Positions 22,013 through 35,000 of a stretch of 64,000 nucleotides of DNA are shown here, in pieces. The notes beneath the pieces were generated by a model. The model did no database searches. It was not told the DNA's origin and worked only from the letters and a program-made list of their open reading frames with translations. Within the stretch, counting starts at the first letter, position 1. Each line of letters begins with the position of its first letter. The position numbers were made by a program, and so were the translations under genes. The DNA lies in assembly GCA_004794655.1 (NCBI GenBank), contig SMMW01000605.1, forward strand, positions 1,828,001-1,892,000. The letters run 5' to 3'. The stretch is from Marisa cornuarietis (lineage: Eukaryota > Mollusca > Gastropoda > Architaenioglossa > Ampullariidae).

Positions 22013-22732
22013 AGTTCTTTAAATCGCACGTTGCCGAACTTATAAAAGTGATGGTAGTGATGTTTGCATCAACGTATGTGTGCGAACAGACGCCTCTATC
22101 TTTTATCTTTTTTTGTGACACCAATTAGGCTTATTTATTTTGTGTTGCCATTTTCAATGCCTTTCGTGCGAAAAGATCGCTGCCGCGAGATTGAGTTTAT
22201 GTCGCGCAATGAATTTTGACCAATCATAAGCAGCCTGACGATTAAGCCCTGAACGTTAATGGCGTCCTCCACGACTCGTCAGGTCTGTTATTGATAGATT
22301 GTGGAAGACGAAAAATGTATCTTTCTAATAATTAGCAAGGCCTCTTTTTATCTTGATAGTAATCTGCAGCTTTTCCTTGTTTGAAATAGTTTTTGCGATA
22401 AGTATGAATTTTTATATTGCTTCTGAATCTCTTCTATATAGCAATAGAAAATTTAAGTAAACAGTAATAGCACAGACTCCCAAGCAGTCTGTGAGTGAAA
22501 GTAAATATTAACAGTTTTCAACTTTGAGAGTAAAATGAGTTTTGATCGCGTTGAGGAGCCATAATAATACTTCACAATTAGGTAATGTAGATTAAACATG
22601 TCGCTATCTCACATGGCGTTGATCAGTATTGTAGGAAAAGTTTAAGTAATTTATGGTCTTTATAAAATCTCACACACATACTATCCCTCCTGATTCCTAG
22701 CTCTGCCTAGCCCTGTGCTTTTTCATGTCAGT

Positions 22733-22809
<77 letters not shown>

Positions 22810-23041
22810 TCTCAATTCATTCATTTAGAATTTTCTTGTTTGTCACATAGTTCTTTTTTATGTGTGTTGAGTGAAAAGTAAAATTTAAATAAAATTCCTA
22901 CATATTCTGAATCCATTGCTTTTAAAGGTGTCCAATTTGTTTTATTAATTTTTTGTTAGTAATTCTGTTTAAGTGCTGTGTTCAAATGCTTTTATATTAG
23001 TTTAATGTTATGACTTTCCATGTTTTATTATATATCATCAG
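22013..23041. other. region upstream of NAA35, probable promoter or first intron
   Basis: Contains a CCAAT box (gaccaatcat, about 22220) and a long (CA)n tract. The NAA35 start exon is preceded by tatatcatcag at 23031-23041, which could be a 3' splice site, so an upstream non-coding exon may lie here. I cannot place the transcription start. Confidence 0.35.
22735..22807. repeat. (CA)n microsatellite, 73 bp
   Basis: Uninterrupted CA run, the longest perfect dinucleotide tract in the window. Confidence 0.97.
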
Positions 23042-23078
23042 CAAGTGTCTTGAAAAGAGGTCCCAGTCTTTTGTAAAC

Positions 23079-26000
23079 ATGTCTGAGGGTGGAGAACAAA
23101 CAGAAAAAAGAGAACGACCAATGTACAGCTGGGTTGATGTTACTACAGAGTTTAAAAATGCTGCATCTCAGCTTTCACTGGGAGAACTTCTCCATGACTC
23201 ATCGTAAGCATTGACATTTTTTTAATAATAAAATGTGCACTTGTATCACACCGCATCACGACCAAGGTAGGTGGACTCTCTGCACTGATCAGTACAACTT
23301 AGTTTGACAGTTTTCACTTTTTTGATAACTTTCTCTTACAAAAACATAACTAATTATTCATTTTCTATACACATGGCTGTGCTTGCAGAGATTTAAACAT
23401 GGACAGAGGATGAGAAAGATTTCAGCTTAAAGAAATGGAAATCTCTTAGCTTCATTTATTATCTAAACATTAGATAATATTACATCAAATTAACATATTA
23501 AAGCCACTTTAATGATGAAAAGAATGTTAAAGAAAGTGTTTTTCTACATTTCTAGTTTTAACAGTATTTTATCTGTGGCATGAAGATTCTGTTTAAGTTA
23601 TTTGGCTTTATCTTGGTTTATTTTTACCTCAGTTTTGCATAAAAAGCTATATTTATCCCATGGTACTGTTGTAGATTTGGGCTGTTTGAAGCCATGTCAG
23701 CCATTGAAATGATGGATCCCAAGATGGATGCAGGAATGCTGTGTAACCAGATCAGCCGCAAAGTATATAACTTGGAGCAAGCAGTGGAGGTCAGTTTGTC
23801 CTGTGTTTTGGTATAAAATATTAATAATAATAATAATAGTGAAGATTTTTATAGCGCATATTCACACTCATAGAGAGCATGCTCTTAGCGCTTAAAACGA
23901 GGAAGAGACGTGGACTAAGTAGACACAGAACAAAGGGGACGAAAGAAAACGACAGTACTGACGTATTACTACATTTCAAAGCCATGGCAATGATAGTGGG
24001 ATCTTTTATATAGTTTTTCCTAGCTGAAAAGCTTTGCATCGCTGTTGTCATTTTCATGAAGGGGTTACCAGGAGCTGACACACACAGTTTCATAATCAAA
24101 AGTATAGTTATGCCTGGTATCCAGTGTTGTATGTCTGGGTATCAGCTTGCTTAATAGATAGCATCTGGGTGGACAAGAAATTTTTCTTTCTTTTTTTGAA
24201 ATAGTTGTTTATTTTTTAATTATTTTTTTCTTCATGAAACAATACTGTTTTGTTGGCGCCATCAATCAGCACTTTGATTTTCAGGAAGGTTTGGTAAAGA
24301 TAGACAACTTAACACCAAACGAGCTCATAGGTATCATGGATGCTTCACTGGCTACACTGGTAAGTCTTACACCAGCGGTTCTCAACCTGTGGGGCGCGCC
24401 CCCCAAGGGGGGCGCGACGTGCTGACAAGGGGGGCGCGGAGGCAGTCATTTTTTTAAGTTTCTCACATCTCAAACTGGTAATAGTGAAATTAGCTTGCTA
24501 AGGGGGGGCGCGCGGACGTGCCTTTTTCGTCATGGGGTGGGGGCGTCACAAGAAACAAGGTTAAGAAACGCTGCCTTAGATGACTCATTCGCCAGGTTCC
24601 CTTGTAGAAAACGTATTTTCTACCTTTAGTTAAGCTTTTGTCGGACCACCAACAGTGCACTGGTCAAGTTACCACCGCTCCAGTTAATAGCCGGAAAGGA
24701 TGGTCAAGGCGGGTGGCTATAAATCTTAACCAGTGGCACGTGGCAAGCCGACCTCAACAGGAAGGCACGAAGATTTTAGTATGTGTCAGCTTCCCTGAAT
24801 CGGTCAAACATCAAAGGGTGACAAGGGACACCCCACATGCAGGTAGAGACAACTGGGCCTCTGAGCAAGAAAGGTTGACCACTTTCTAAATTTGCGTGCT
24901 GGCGAGAGGAGGTCCGCATCGCGGGAAAGGGAAAGACATTATTGCGCGACAGTGAGACCCAACCTTTACACTCCCGTTTCCTTTACTAATTTACTTGCTG
25001 GGTTCCGTAAAGACAGCAGTTTTAACAAAAATTTGAAGGTGAAGTACACGTGTTTGTTCTGGTGAAGATAGCCATGGATAAATTTGTGATACAAAAAGGA
25101 ACTGATTGCGGTGGCTTTTTGAAAAGAAAAAGAGAAGAAACGAGTGATGTGCAAGTTTTGGGTGCTGGAGCCGATGAAAAACCAGGAAGGCCTGCTACAA
25201 AAGTAAGAAAGTATGACAATGAATACTTGAAAATCGGTTTTAGCAACATTGTTGTTGATGGTAAAGAACGGCCACAGTGTGTTGTTTGCCTCGCAGTATT
25301 AGCTCCAGACAGTATGAAGCCAAACAAACTACGGCGCCATTTGGAAACTCGGCATGCGGAATTTGCTTGCAAACCTCTCGAATTTTTTGAACGAAAATTG
25401 CAAGAATACAAAAGAGACAAGAAAACATTTGCCTCACATACATCCATTCCTAAGAAAGCTTTGATGGCTTCGTATCAAGTTTCCTATCGCATTGCTCAAA
25501 ACAAAAAAGCACATACGATCGGAGTCATTAATACTGCCTGCAGCAATGGACATTGTACGGACCATGATAGGAGAAGATGCTGCTACGCAACTGCAAGCCA
25601 TTCCTTTGTCAAATGACACAGTTCGCCGGAGAATAACCGAGATATCTGAAGACGTGTCTGATCAGTTGATTAGTCGTATAAAAAGCCACAATTTTGCTTT
25701 GCAGTTAGATGAAGCTACTGACACTGCAGGTGACTCACACTTGATTGCTTACATTCGTTACGTGTGGGAAAATAATCTTCTGGAGGACTTTTTATTTTGC
25801 AAGAAAATTGAATGCAGAGCAACCGCCCAAGATTTATTTGCGATTGTTGATGACTTCCTTAAGGACCAAGGCATTTCCTGGAATTCCTGCGTCGGCTTAT
25901 GCACAGATGGCGCTCCTGCAATGGCTGGAAAGAAACAAGGGTTGCAATCTCTTATTAAAAAGGTTGCTCCAGACGTAGTTTGGACTCACTGTATGATCCA

Positions 26001-29000
26001 CCGTGAAGTTCTAGCTTCCAAAGATTTGAGTGTTGATTTGAACACAGTGTTAACGGATGTCATCAAAATGGTGAACTTTGTGAAGAACAGTTCTGCCAGA
26101 TCTCGCCTGTTTTCTCTCATATGTCAAGACATGGGAGCCAACTATGATGCGCTGCTCTTGCGAATCAAGGTGGTTGTCACGTGGAAAAGCTCTCACGAGA
26201 ATCTTTGAATTGCGGGAAGAATTGTGGGTGTTTCTGAACGAAAACTCTTTCAACGAAGCCGACCTGCTTAAGAACGACCGATGGCTGCTACTAATGGCAT
26301 ATTTATCGGACATATTTGAGAAGCTGAATGTTTTGAATGCTTCTATGCAAGGGAAAGACATGACAGTATTACAAACAACCGATAAGATTAATGCTTTCGT
26401 CCGAAAAATTTCGTTGTGGAAGGAAAAGATACGCCAAGAAAATGTTTTTGATATGTTTCCGTGCTTGTGTAAGTGCAAGACTGATATTAATTTGAATATT
26501 GAACAGGTGAAGAACGTTATTATTTCACATCTAAACGGACTTCAAGAAAAGTTTCAGCATTACTTTGCTGAAATTGATGTAACTAAATATGATTGGATTC
26601 GTAATCCATTTCTTGCTGATCCAAGCACAAGCGGGTTGTCTACGGAAGAAGAAGAGCAGCTTATCGACCTTTCGAGTGACCAGTCCCTGAAAATGGTCTT
26701 CCAAACAACAACAGTGCCGAAATTCTGGATTGGCGTCAAAGGAGAACATCCTCTCCTTTCTCACAAAGCGATGAAAGTTCTTCTGCCTTTTTCAACATCG
26801 TATATGTGTGAGCAAGGATTTTCAGCATTGGCAGCACTGAAGTCGAAATACAGAAATCGTCTGGACGCAGAGGCTGATCTACGAATAGCAGTGGGTACTA
26901 ACATCGCACCCAGGTTTGCTTCTCTATGCAGCAGCAAGCAGGCTCAACCTTCTCATTAATCAAGGCGAGTGTCCACAAAAATTATTAAAATACTATTTAT
27001 TAGCACCGCAGGATTTGCTTTCGTAATATTTCATTGGCAATTTTACTTCTTGTAGATACGAACTTTGTTCTTCCGGTGTTGTATTGATTTTCTAAGGAAG
27101 CCTTGTCAAGGGACAAAGAAATCTGTTGTATTGGCATTGTATTTATAGATCCATATTTGTGTATTGATCAAGTGAAAACGACATTATTACCAATGTTTAC
27201 AAAATTTTAACTCTTAATTAGGAGGCGTCTTTTCACCTTCCAAGTAGGACCTTTTATAGTTAATACCGTTTTCGCGAGAGGCGTCTGCAACAAGATCGAC
27301 TCAAAACGCTCTCTTGGACCCCCTAGTTACCTAGTAAATAGTTGGTTCGGGGGGAAGGGGGGCGCGGACGTACCATTTTTTGTCGAGGGGGGGCGTCACA
27401 AGTAAAAGGTTGAGAAACGCTGTCTTACACCTTTCAGCTGTAATTAAAAAGAAAGTAAATTCCTATTGCTTGATTTTTTAAAGTGCCTATTCCAAAGCAA
27501 GGAGTTAACTATGCTGCTTGTTTTCACTCGGAGGTCAAATTTGGTGCCCAGACCTAATAAGAAGGGATATGCCTTTAAGAACTCAGTGCATGCATTCATA
27601 CACCATTTTTGTGAACAAACAAATGGCAAACGACCAACTTTATTTATCCCAATGGGCAATTATAACTTGGAAAGTGTGTTCAGTTATGAAAAACAGAAAA
27701 AGAACAAGTGCTAGTTACAAGACAAGGATAAGGCAATTGGTACATTATAACAAAACATAAAAACATGCAGTCTTACATCTAAATCTATTCGTAGAGCACA
27801 CACTGACAGCCTCATATATCCACATGCTCACACAACCAACAATTTCTGAACTGCAGAGGGTACAAATGATTTCTAGTGCCTGTTACATAACACACCATAA
27901 GGTTTACCTGTGCAATTCACATCATATGGGGCATATTAGTCTCTTTCATTTTCTTGCATTACATTCCTGCTTTGTCCTCTGTTTCATATTGACAGTCCTT
28001 TGTCAGAAGATATAAATCCATTTTGTTTGGTCGGATGTTTTTAGGTGACTTGGTTGGAGGGACACTCACTTGCACAGACTGTCTTCACAAACTTGTATCT
28101 TCACAATCCTTACATCATTGAAGACCGTTGTTTAAAGGCCTTCTCCATTGTCATGCTAAAGACAGTGGACATCATTCGAGAACGAATTAATCGTGCTGGT
28201 TGCTTTGAAGAGGTATCACTGATTTATTAACATTTTCTTACCTTCATCATAAATATTTTTTTCTTGAAGTTAAACATGCTTACTTGAATGCAGTTTCAGT
28301 TCTATTAGAAATACTTATTCTTAGTCTGTTCCTTACGCTGGACATCTTTGGTGCCATGTTTTTCAGGAGGATTTTCAGCCCATGTCCTATGGTTTTAAAA
28401 TGGCAGGAGATGTAACAGAGGTTAGAGCAGCTGGGATGCTGAAAGAAATTGAAGATGAGCTTGGCAGAACTATAAGAGTGAGTTGCTATCTGTGACAACG
28501 AAGTACATCCATTTTGAAGTAATTAGACTGGTGGGGCAGATACTTTAGTCAATGATTATGATGTATTTTCATGTTCTCATACACAAAGGCCTTTATGGAG
28601 TGCCTATATAAAGTCTTACAATGAAAAGCAGCGAGTGAACATGGTAATACCGATTACATCTTTCTTTAACAGACAACACGTCAGAGAGCCAGAGGATCCA
28701 ACGAGACCTCTAGTGATGAATCAGAAACTACGGTAACAGATGTTTTAATGCTTTTCTATGTTTGTTGTTTCTTTTTTTTTTAAAATTTCGATCATATGGT
28801 TTTGTGTGGTTTTTGCTAGGAGATAGTGTTTGCATTTTTGCTAAACTCTATGAACTCCCGTCAGGAAGAGAGATGCAAGTCACAAACGCTCATCATCATT
28901 TGTCCACATCATTATTATATGTAATGCTTTATAGAATGATAATGTATTAGTATGGACATACTATTTTAAAAGAGGACACAGCTGTTTTGAAATAATTATT

Positions 29001-32000
29001 TCTAATCCTTTGGCCTTGTATCATTCATATTATTGAAGAAGGTCATTTTTGCAGCACATCTTGGCTCAGGCAGTTCACAGCCGTGTTCGCTTCTATCGAC
29101 ATTTTTACGCGCTTCTTCTTCTCTTCAGCAAAGATAAGGTGATTTGCTTACCTTCTTGATGTTTAATATTGCTTGATCCTTTTCCAGGTTTACTCTTACT
29201 TGCTTTGTCTATAGTATAAAATATGAGTAGGTTGCAAAACAAAACTTGTGGATGAGGTAGTCTTTTGAAAAATACAGTTGCCATCAGTGGCAATCCAACC
29301 ATGCTCTCTTATTAAGTTGGTTTCTGTTTTCAGGCCTATTGGTGGATCAGGGTGGTGGTCACTATTTAATCTTCTGTTCATATCTCTTTTTCTCTCTTGT
29401 TGTGCCCTCACTGTGAGATAGCCATAGTTGCTGACATGGCATAAAACTCCAATTAACTAACTTCTTGCTGTGTCTCATCAATGTCATTATCATCTGTTGT
29501 CATTTAAAGTTTATTGTTTTCCTCATTCTTCCCTTCCTCTTCTGTGTTACAGACTGAAGGACTTCCACAAGCTCAGAAATTGATTATACAACTCCAAGAG
29601 TTGGTTCCTTTAATGCATTCTTCACTACATCTAGGCATTCAAGCTCCTAACAGAGAGGCCTCCAAAAATGGTATGGGGAAAATGATGTGACTGAAATCAT
29701 TATTTCTTATGAATATTTCCTGAGGAGGGTTCTGTTTTGTCTGGCTGTATTATAATCATTATTTATAAGCCCAGTGCAACTAACAGTGACACACCCAAGG
29801 AAAGCTTTAAAAACTGAGGTAATCTCAAATCAGAGATGATTGTAATTATATGTTAAAGCGAAAAGAAAATGCAGCCTTTGTCTAGAAGGCTAAGTGTTTA
29901 TTAGTCTTCTTTAGCCAATGATCTGTGCTTGAACTATGAGCAGCATGGTAATCATGCCTGCTGTGAAAGTATTAGGACCATTCCTAATCTGAACATTGAA
30001 AAAGTTGTTTTTTTATGTTTACTTTCAGTCAAGATGACATTTCATGATGAAATTTTTTTTTTGATCTCACAGATTATCCAACCATCATGGGATTTGAGCC
30101 CCTCATCAATCAGCGCTTACTTCCACCCACATTTCCAAGATATACTGTAATCCGTTCTCGTGCTGAGTCTCTTGATTACATGACCAGTTTGTTACAGCGA
30201 TTGCATACTGTAACCATGGTAACAGAGCTGACGTCCTTGCATGCAGCCCTGGTAATACTTGTTTGATATTCTAATTTTACAATTTCAATTAGGAGCTGGT
30301 AATTTGTTTTTATTTGTCCTAAAATACTTATAACTCTTAAAAGCAGAACAATCATGTTCTTAACCCTCTTAGCACAAAAAAAAAGTAACATTAAAATGAC
30401 TGAAGACTGAAGACGACAGTTGTGAAGTTTGTTTTTATTATTGCTGCTCTGAGATAAACGTTAGACCAAATAACTTATACATTTTTGGAAAAGAGAAAAC
30501 TTGAACTTTGCAATAAAAGTTATGAAAAAACACCTTGCCGTGCTATCTGGCAAAGCCACAATCGTGTCCCATCTTTCAAAGAGGGTTAAGACCCATAGAT
30601 GTGGAAAATTTTTAACAAATGACTGGGTGTGGTTCATTATGAGATATTTAACTCCTAAAATGTTAGCCAATGCATTTCCTTTTACCCTGCTGTGTTTGCA
30701 AGAAACAAAGCTGCATAAATCAGTATGCACAGGTCACAGCTCTAATGTCAGTTGTAATTTAGATATAATTATACCATCAAGGCTTTGCCACAGACACATG
30801 CCTGCTCAACACTAACGCAACTGATATTAGTGCGTTCTTTCATTCCTGGCCAAGAGCAGGCTATAGGTGTCTTGTGCAGACCCTGACTATTTTTAATTAT
30901 AAAAGGAATTTCACAGCATTAGCTGCATAAAATACACAATAATGAACAAGAAACAATACCTCACACTCATTATAATTACACAGCACTCACAACTCTGACC
31001 ATTGTACTGACAAAAGTTTTTTTCCCCAAATCACAGTAGATGTCACTGTCGAATACCGATCACAAAGGTTGTATTCACAAAATAATTCAGTCGCAGTCAC
31101 TGGGGACTGATGTTCTCTGGATTCACATGTGTATATATATGTGTGTGTATATATATATATATCCTGTAAATAACAAAGAAAAGATGCTGCCTCTAGGGGA
31201 CAGATGTTGTGAACACCAGGACCCCCCTCTTGGGGACTGAGTATCATACTCTCTTTTCTCAGTAGTGCTGACTCTTGGGCAAGCAAATCTGTCTGCATAT
31301 CTTCCTAGAATTAGTTGCTGTGCCTATTAATAATTTATAAAAGGGATTGAAAAAGGATCTACATACAATAACAAAATTCAATGAACTGTATGAATCTGAA
31401 ATACAAAAAATGTGGCTGCTCCTTCTTGCTGGGAACACAGCCTGTACTTCCCCCACATGTAGTGTCTGGCACTTTCGATGTCTTCATGGAAGGTCAGGCG
31501 CTAGCCAGTGAGGGTTAATTATATAATCTCACTATTCCCTTCGAGAATCTTTTAAAGTTTAAACTATTTGTAAAAGGGCTGAGTACTCACTGAACATATG
31601 CAGATCAGCCTGTCGATCCATGACAGGCTACAGTCTGTTGTAGAAAGTCTGATTGTGTGCTACTTAGGTATGTCAGTATACTAACATGATGTCATGGGTT
31701 GACCTATTTATTTGCCTAGGGGAGAATGTCAACGTTTGAAGGCTTGGGTCTTGTAAGCTTGAATGTAGAGTTTTATCTTTTTATTTGTTGCTGGTTTGAC
31801 TTTCTTGTACCTTAAAAGTCTTCCCTTGTGAAAGATGTTCTACAGTTTTGTAAGCAGCTCCACCGAATGCTAAAGAATGGAAGAAGAATATGTTGTACAG
31901 TTTGTCGTAAATTTAACTTTCATTATCATTTCCCCCTAAAGATAATAGCAAGATGTTTCCGTCTGCTTTGTTGTTAAATGATTTATAGACACAGACCAAT

Positions 32001-35000
32001 TTTAAACAATTATTTCCAATAGCTGTTTTTTTATAGATGTACTTAGTTGTTAACAGCTTTGCCACTGTTCTCTGTTTGCAGGAAATGTTTATGGAGTTTA
32101 GTAAATCTCTTCCTTGTGTGTTAGCGCGGTCTATTTTACAGGTAAGAAAATCTTCAGATTCTAGGGAAGTTTTTAGTGTTGATGTGAACGTTGTACTTCC
32201 AGAGAAGGCCATTTCATTAAATAACCAAGAATTTGACATAAACATCCTGCAAAGTCTCCAAACTGATACAACATAGATAAATCCTATAGAATATAAGCTT
32301 TTCACTGTTTTAGTGCAAATCTCATCTTAAACACTGCAGATACAGTTGCAGAGAATGTAATGTAGAGTTTGTATTTACATAACTTGCCATTGGTCTGTTG
32401 CTTTGCCAGTCCTGAAAAATTTTGTTCACCTGCTAACTTCATCATTCAGTTATTCTCGACACTTTGTAATTGCTATAAACATTCATGAATTTTTAAAATT
32501 AAAACTAACGAAATTTGTAAGACTAAATTTGTTTTTCACAGTATTGCATTGAAGTAATTATGTACAAACAATTGGAAATCTTCCATTTGCTACAAGAATA
32601 TATGAATCTTTGACTTGATTGTGTGAAGCTTACTCTGCTTCCACCCAACCGGCGCATTTTTGGCATGAATCCAGTTGTGGACGCCCTGAAAGAGACCATT
32701 CGCAGCTTTATTGCCCCTCCGGTCTTGTCTCCTAAGTAAGTGCATCATCATAAGACTGCAAGCTACTCTATGGAGTGTTATTTCAAAGCACTACAGACTA
32801 TATGGACAAGCACGCAAAGGGCACTTTCATGAGGACAGTTCTTGAATTAGGGATTATGTCAGTAGACGCAAACTGTTTTGTCACCAGGAGCTACTTTTAC
32901 AATAGCTGTCAAGCTCAGATACACAATCTTTCCTCATCTTTACCCCTGCATAAGAATTCATGAGCTAACAACTACACATGTATATGTTTTTTTATGATCT
33001 TTTGTTACTAGATCCTCCCTGTACAACAATTCGCAGGCTAAAGACTATGTAGATGCACTGCTTACTCGAGCTGCAAGACCTATGTGCACTCTTTTTCAAA
33101 TCACTGGTCATAATCGAGCACGCCAACGGGACAAGTGGGCCCATGTACTTGAGGACCTTTCAAATCTTCAAGAGGAGGTAATGTCTTCTTGTCCTTTAAG
33201 TTCCCAGTACCTCCCCATCTCTCCCTCTCATACACACACACACACACACACATTTTCTGCAGTCATACTGTTGGCTAGTGCCTTGTTCCGTTTGCTCATT
33301 TTGTTTTTTTCGTTATTTTTAGCTTTCATAACACTGTCATTTCTTCATCATTCCCTGTCCATTTTTCTCTTTTTTGCCAATTAATCATTGGAAAATAATG
33401 TTATAATGTATGGCATGTCATTATTTGGAGTTTTTGCATGACCAAACATTCTGAGAGCAAGTAGATAATGTATTATCACTAAAGAATCAAAATTATGAAA
33501 TCATTGATCAAGACTTTTATTAATTCTTTGTCTGGTGTACGGTACTAGGCTGACAAGGTGGATGCTTACCTGCACAGCCTGCTGATCAAGACAGAACCCA
33601 ACCGAAGCCACCTAGCATGCCTTGGTACCTGGGTGCTGTACCACACACTGCAGACCATGATCAACTACACTCTGGCAGGTTTTGAGCTGGAGTTGTATGC
33701 ACCTTATGAGTATCACTATGTGTACTGGTATCTCTCAGAGCTTCTCTTTGCCTGGCTTGTCTCCACTCTCCATCGAGCTGACAACTTTCTGCTTGAACAT
33801 GAGACTCTGTCTGGTGAGCAAGAATAATAGTTTTTAGTAGATGTGTCGCAGGAAGTTTTGTCAAACCTTTAGGAAAAAGCTCAACGGTATTCTTGTTAAG
33901 GAGTTTGTGCATAAGACCATTTGGCATGCTGCTTTCTTTGTTGTTGTTTCTTCTTTAATTTTACCAGACAACCTGACCACAGGAATTTAAGGGCTACAAC
34001 TGCTCTTTGGCCAAGCGAATGTTGCCTTGGGACTAACCCTAAACCTTCTTGGAATCTAGTCTGGGGTGCTTACATATCTGAACTCAGGCATTTTTGAACC
34101 TCTCAACTGGGCCTCCTTTAATCTTAACGTTCCCTCCCTGGCGAATTCGCCAAGGGCTTTTTTCTAATTTTTTTACATTTTAAAATGCGTTGTTTCGGAT
34201 GTTTCGATTGATCATCTTTTTATGACGTAGATTTTACGTTTGACAGTAATTTTCTGCGTTTTCCCACGGTACCTGTCTTTCTGTTTTGAAAATGGCTAGC
34301 ACATTCCAAATATTGAAATTTCGCCCGGCAGCTTTGGAAATTTATATTTATTAACCTACAGTAAAGACGACCATCTGTAATACACCGTTTTAAAGAGCAT
34401 TTTTAAAACATTCACTTGGTGTAAATTTTAAGATACATAGGTTTAGTCTTCGAGTACTAAATTCAAATGAATTGTACACGTTTTAGAACTCTTGAAGGTC
34501 AGTTTCAGAAATCAACAAAAAACTTATTTACACAATATATACAAAGTACCAAACAAACAAATGTTTTATTAGAATATACATTAGAATTTAAATATTACTT
34601 ACTATTTTCTTCTCCTGAAGTACAAATCCATGTCAAAGTGAGTGAGCACCAATGCACTTCGAATCTTCAAAATGGCACTTGACCAATGTTTACATTCTTC
34701 TTATTGTTAAAAAACGAAAACTTTTGATTGGCTGCCAGTTCCAGGGAGGGAATCATGGTGGAACATTTCCTAAATGTTTCAGTAGTTTCCTACCTTATGT
34801 TATTTTCATTTACGCTTATGAAAGCGGCTGCGGGAGTTTTTGTATGGACTCATTATCATGGCATTTTCTGTTGGGAATACTATAAAAGTGTGTTTTCAAG
34901 CAAACACAACATAAGGCTGTTCCTTTTCTTTACATTTTGATCTATCATTTTCAATTTTAATTGTTCTTCTACCTCTTTTAGTTAATTTTTTAAGATTTTT

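Larger units (their letters stand above)
24365..27430. mobile_element. hAT DNA transposon (ZBED/Charlie-like) in NAA35 intron 3, with TSD
   Basis: The element is 24373-27422 (3,050 bp). TCTTACAC flanks it exactly at 24365-24372 and 27423-27430, the 8-bp duplication made by hAT transposases. The left end CAGCGGTTCTCAACCT and the right end, read on the opposite strand, CAGCGTTTCTCAACCT differ by one base. G/C-rich subterminal blocks (GGGGGGCGCG, GACGTRCC, GGGCGTCACAAG) follow. It lies 13 nt downstream of the NAA35 exon-3 donor. A second right-end-like block ends at 24573. Confidence 0.93.

Noticed and set aside
25050..26959. Domesticated ZBED-type host gene
   Set aside because: Intact TIRs, an exact 8-bp TSD and two frameshifts indicate a decayed transposon.
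30501..30815. 104-codon open frame in NAA35 intron 9
   Set aside because: No recognised domain, lies in the TTAA-flanked element, and an antisense frame is equally open.
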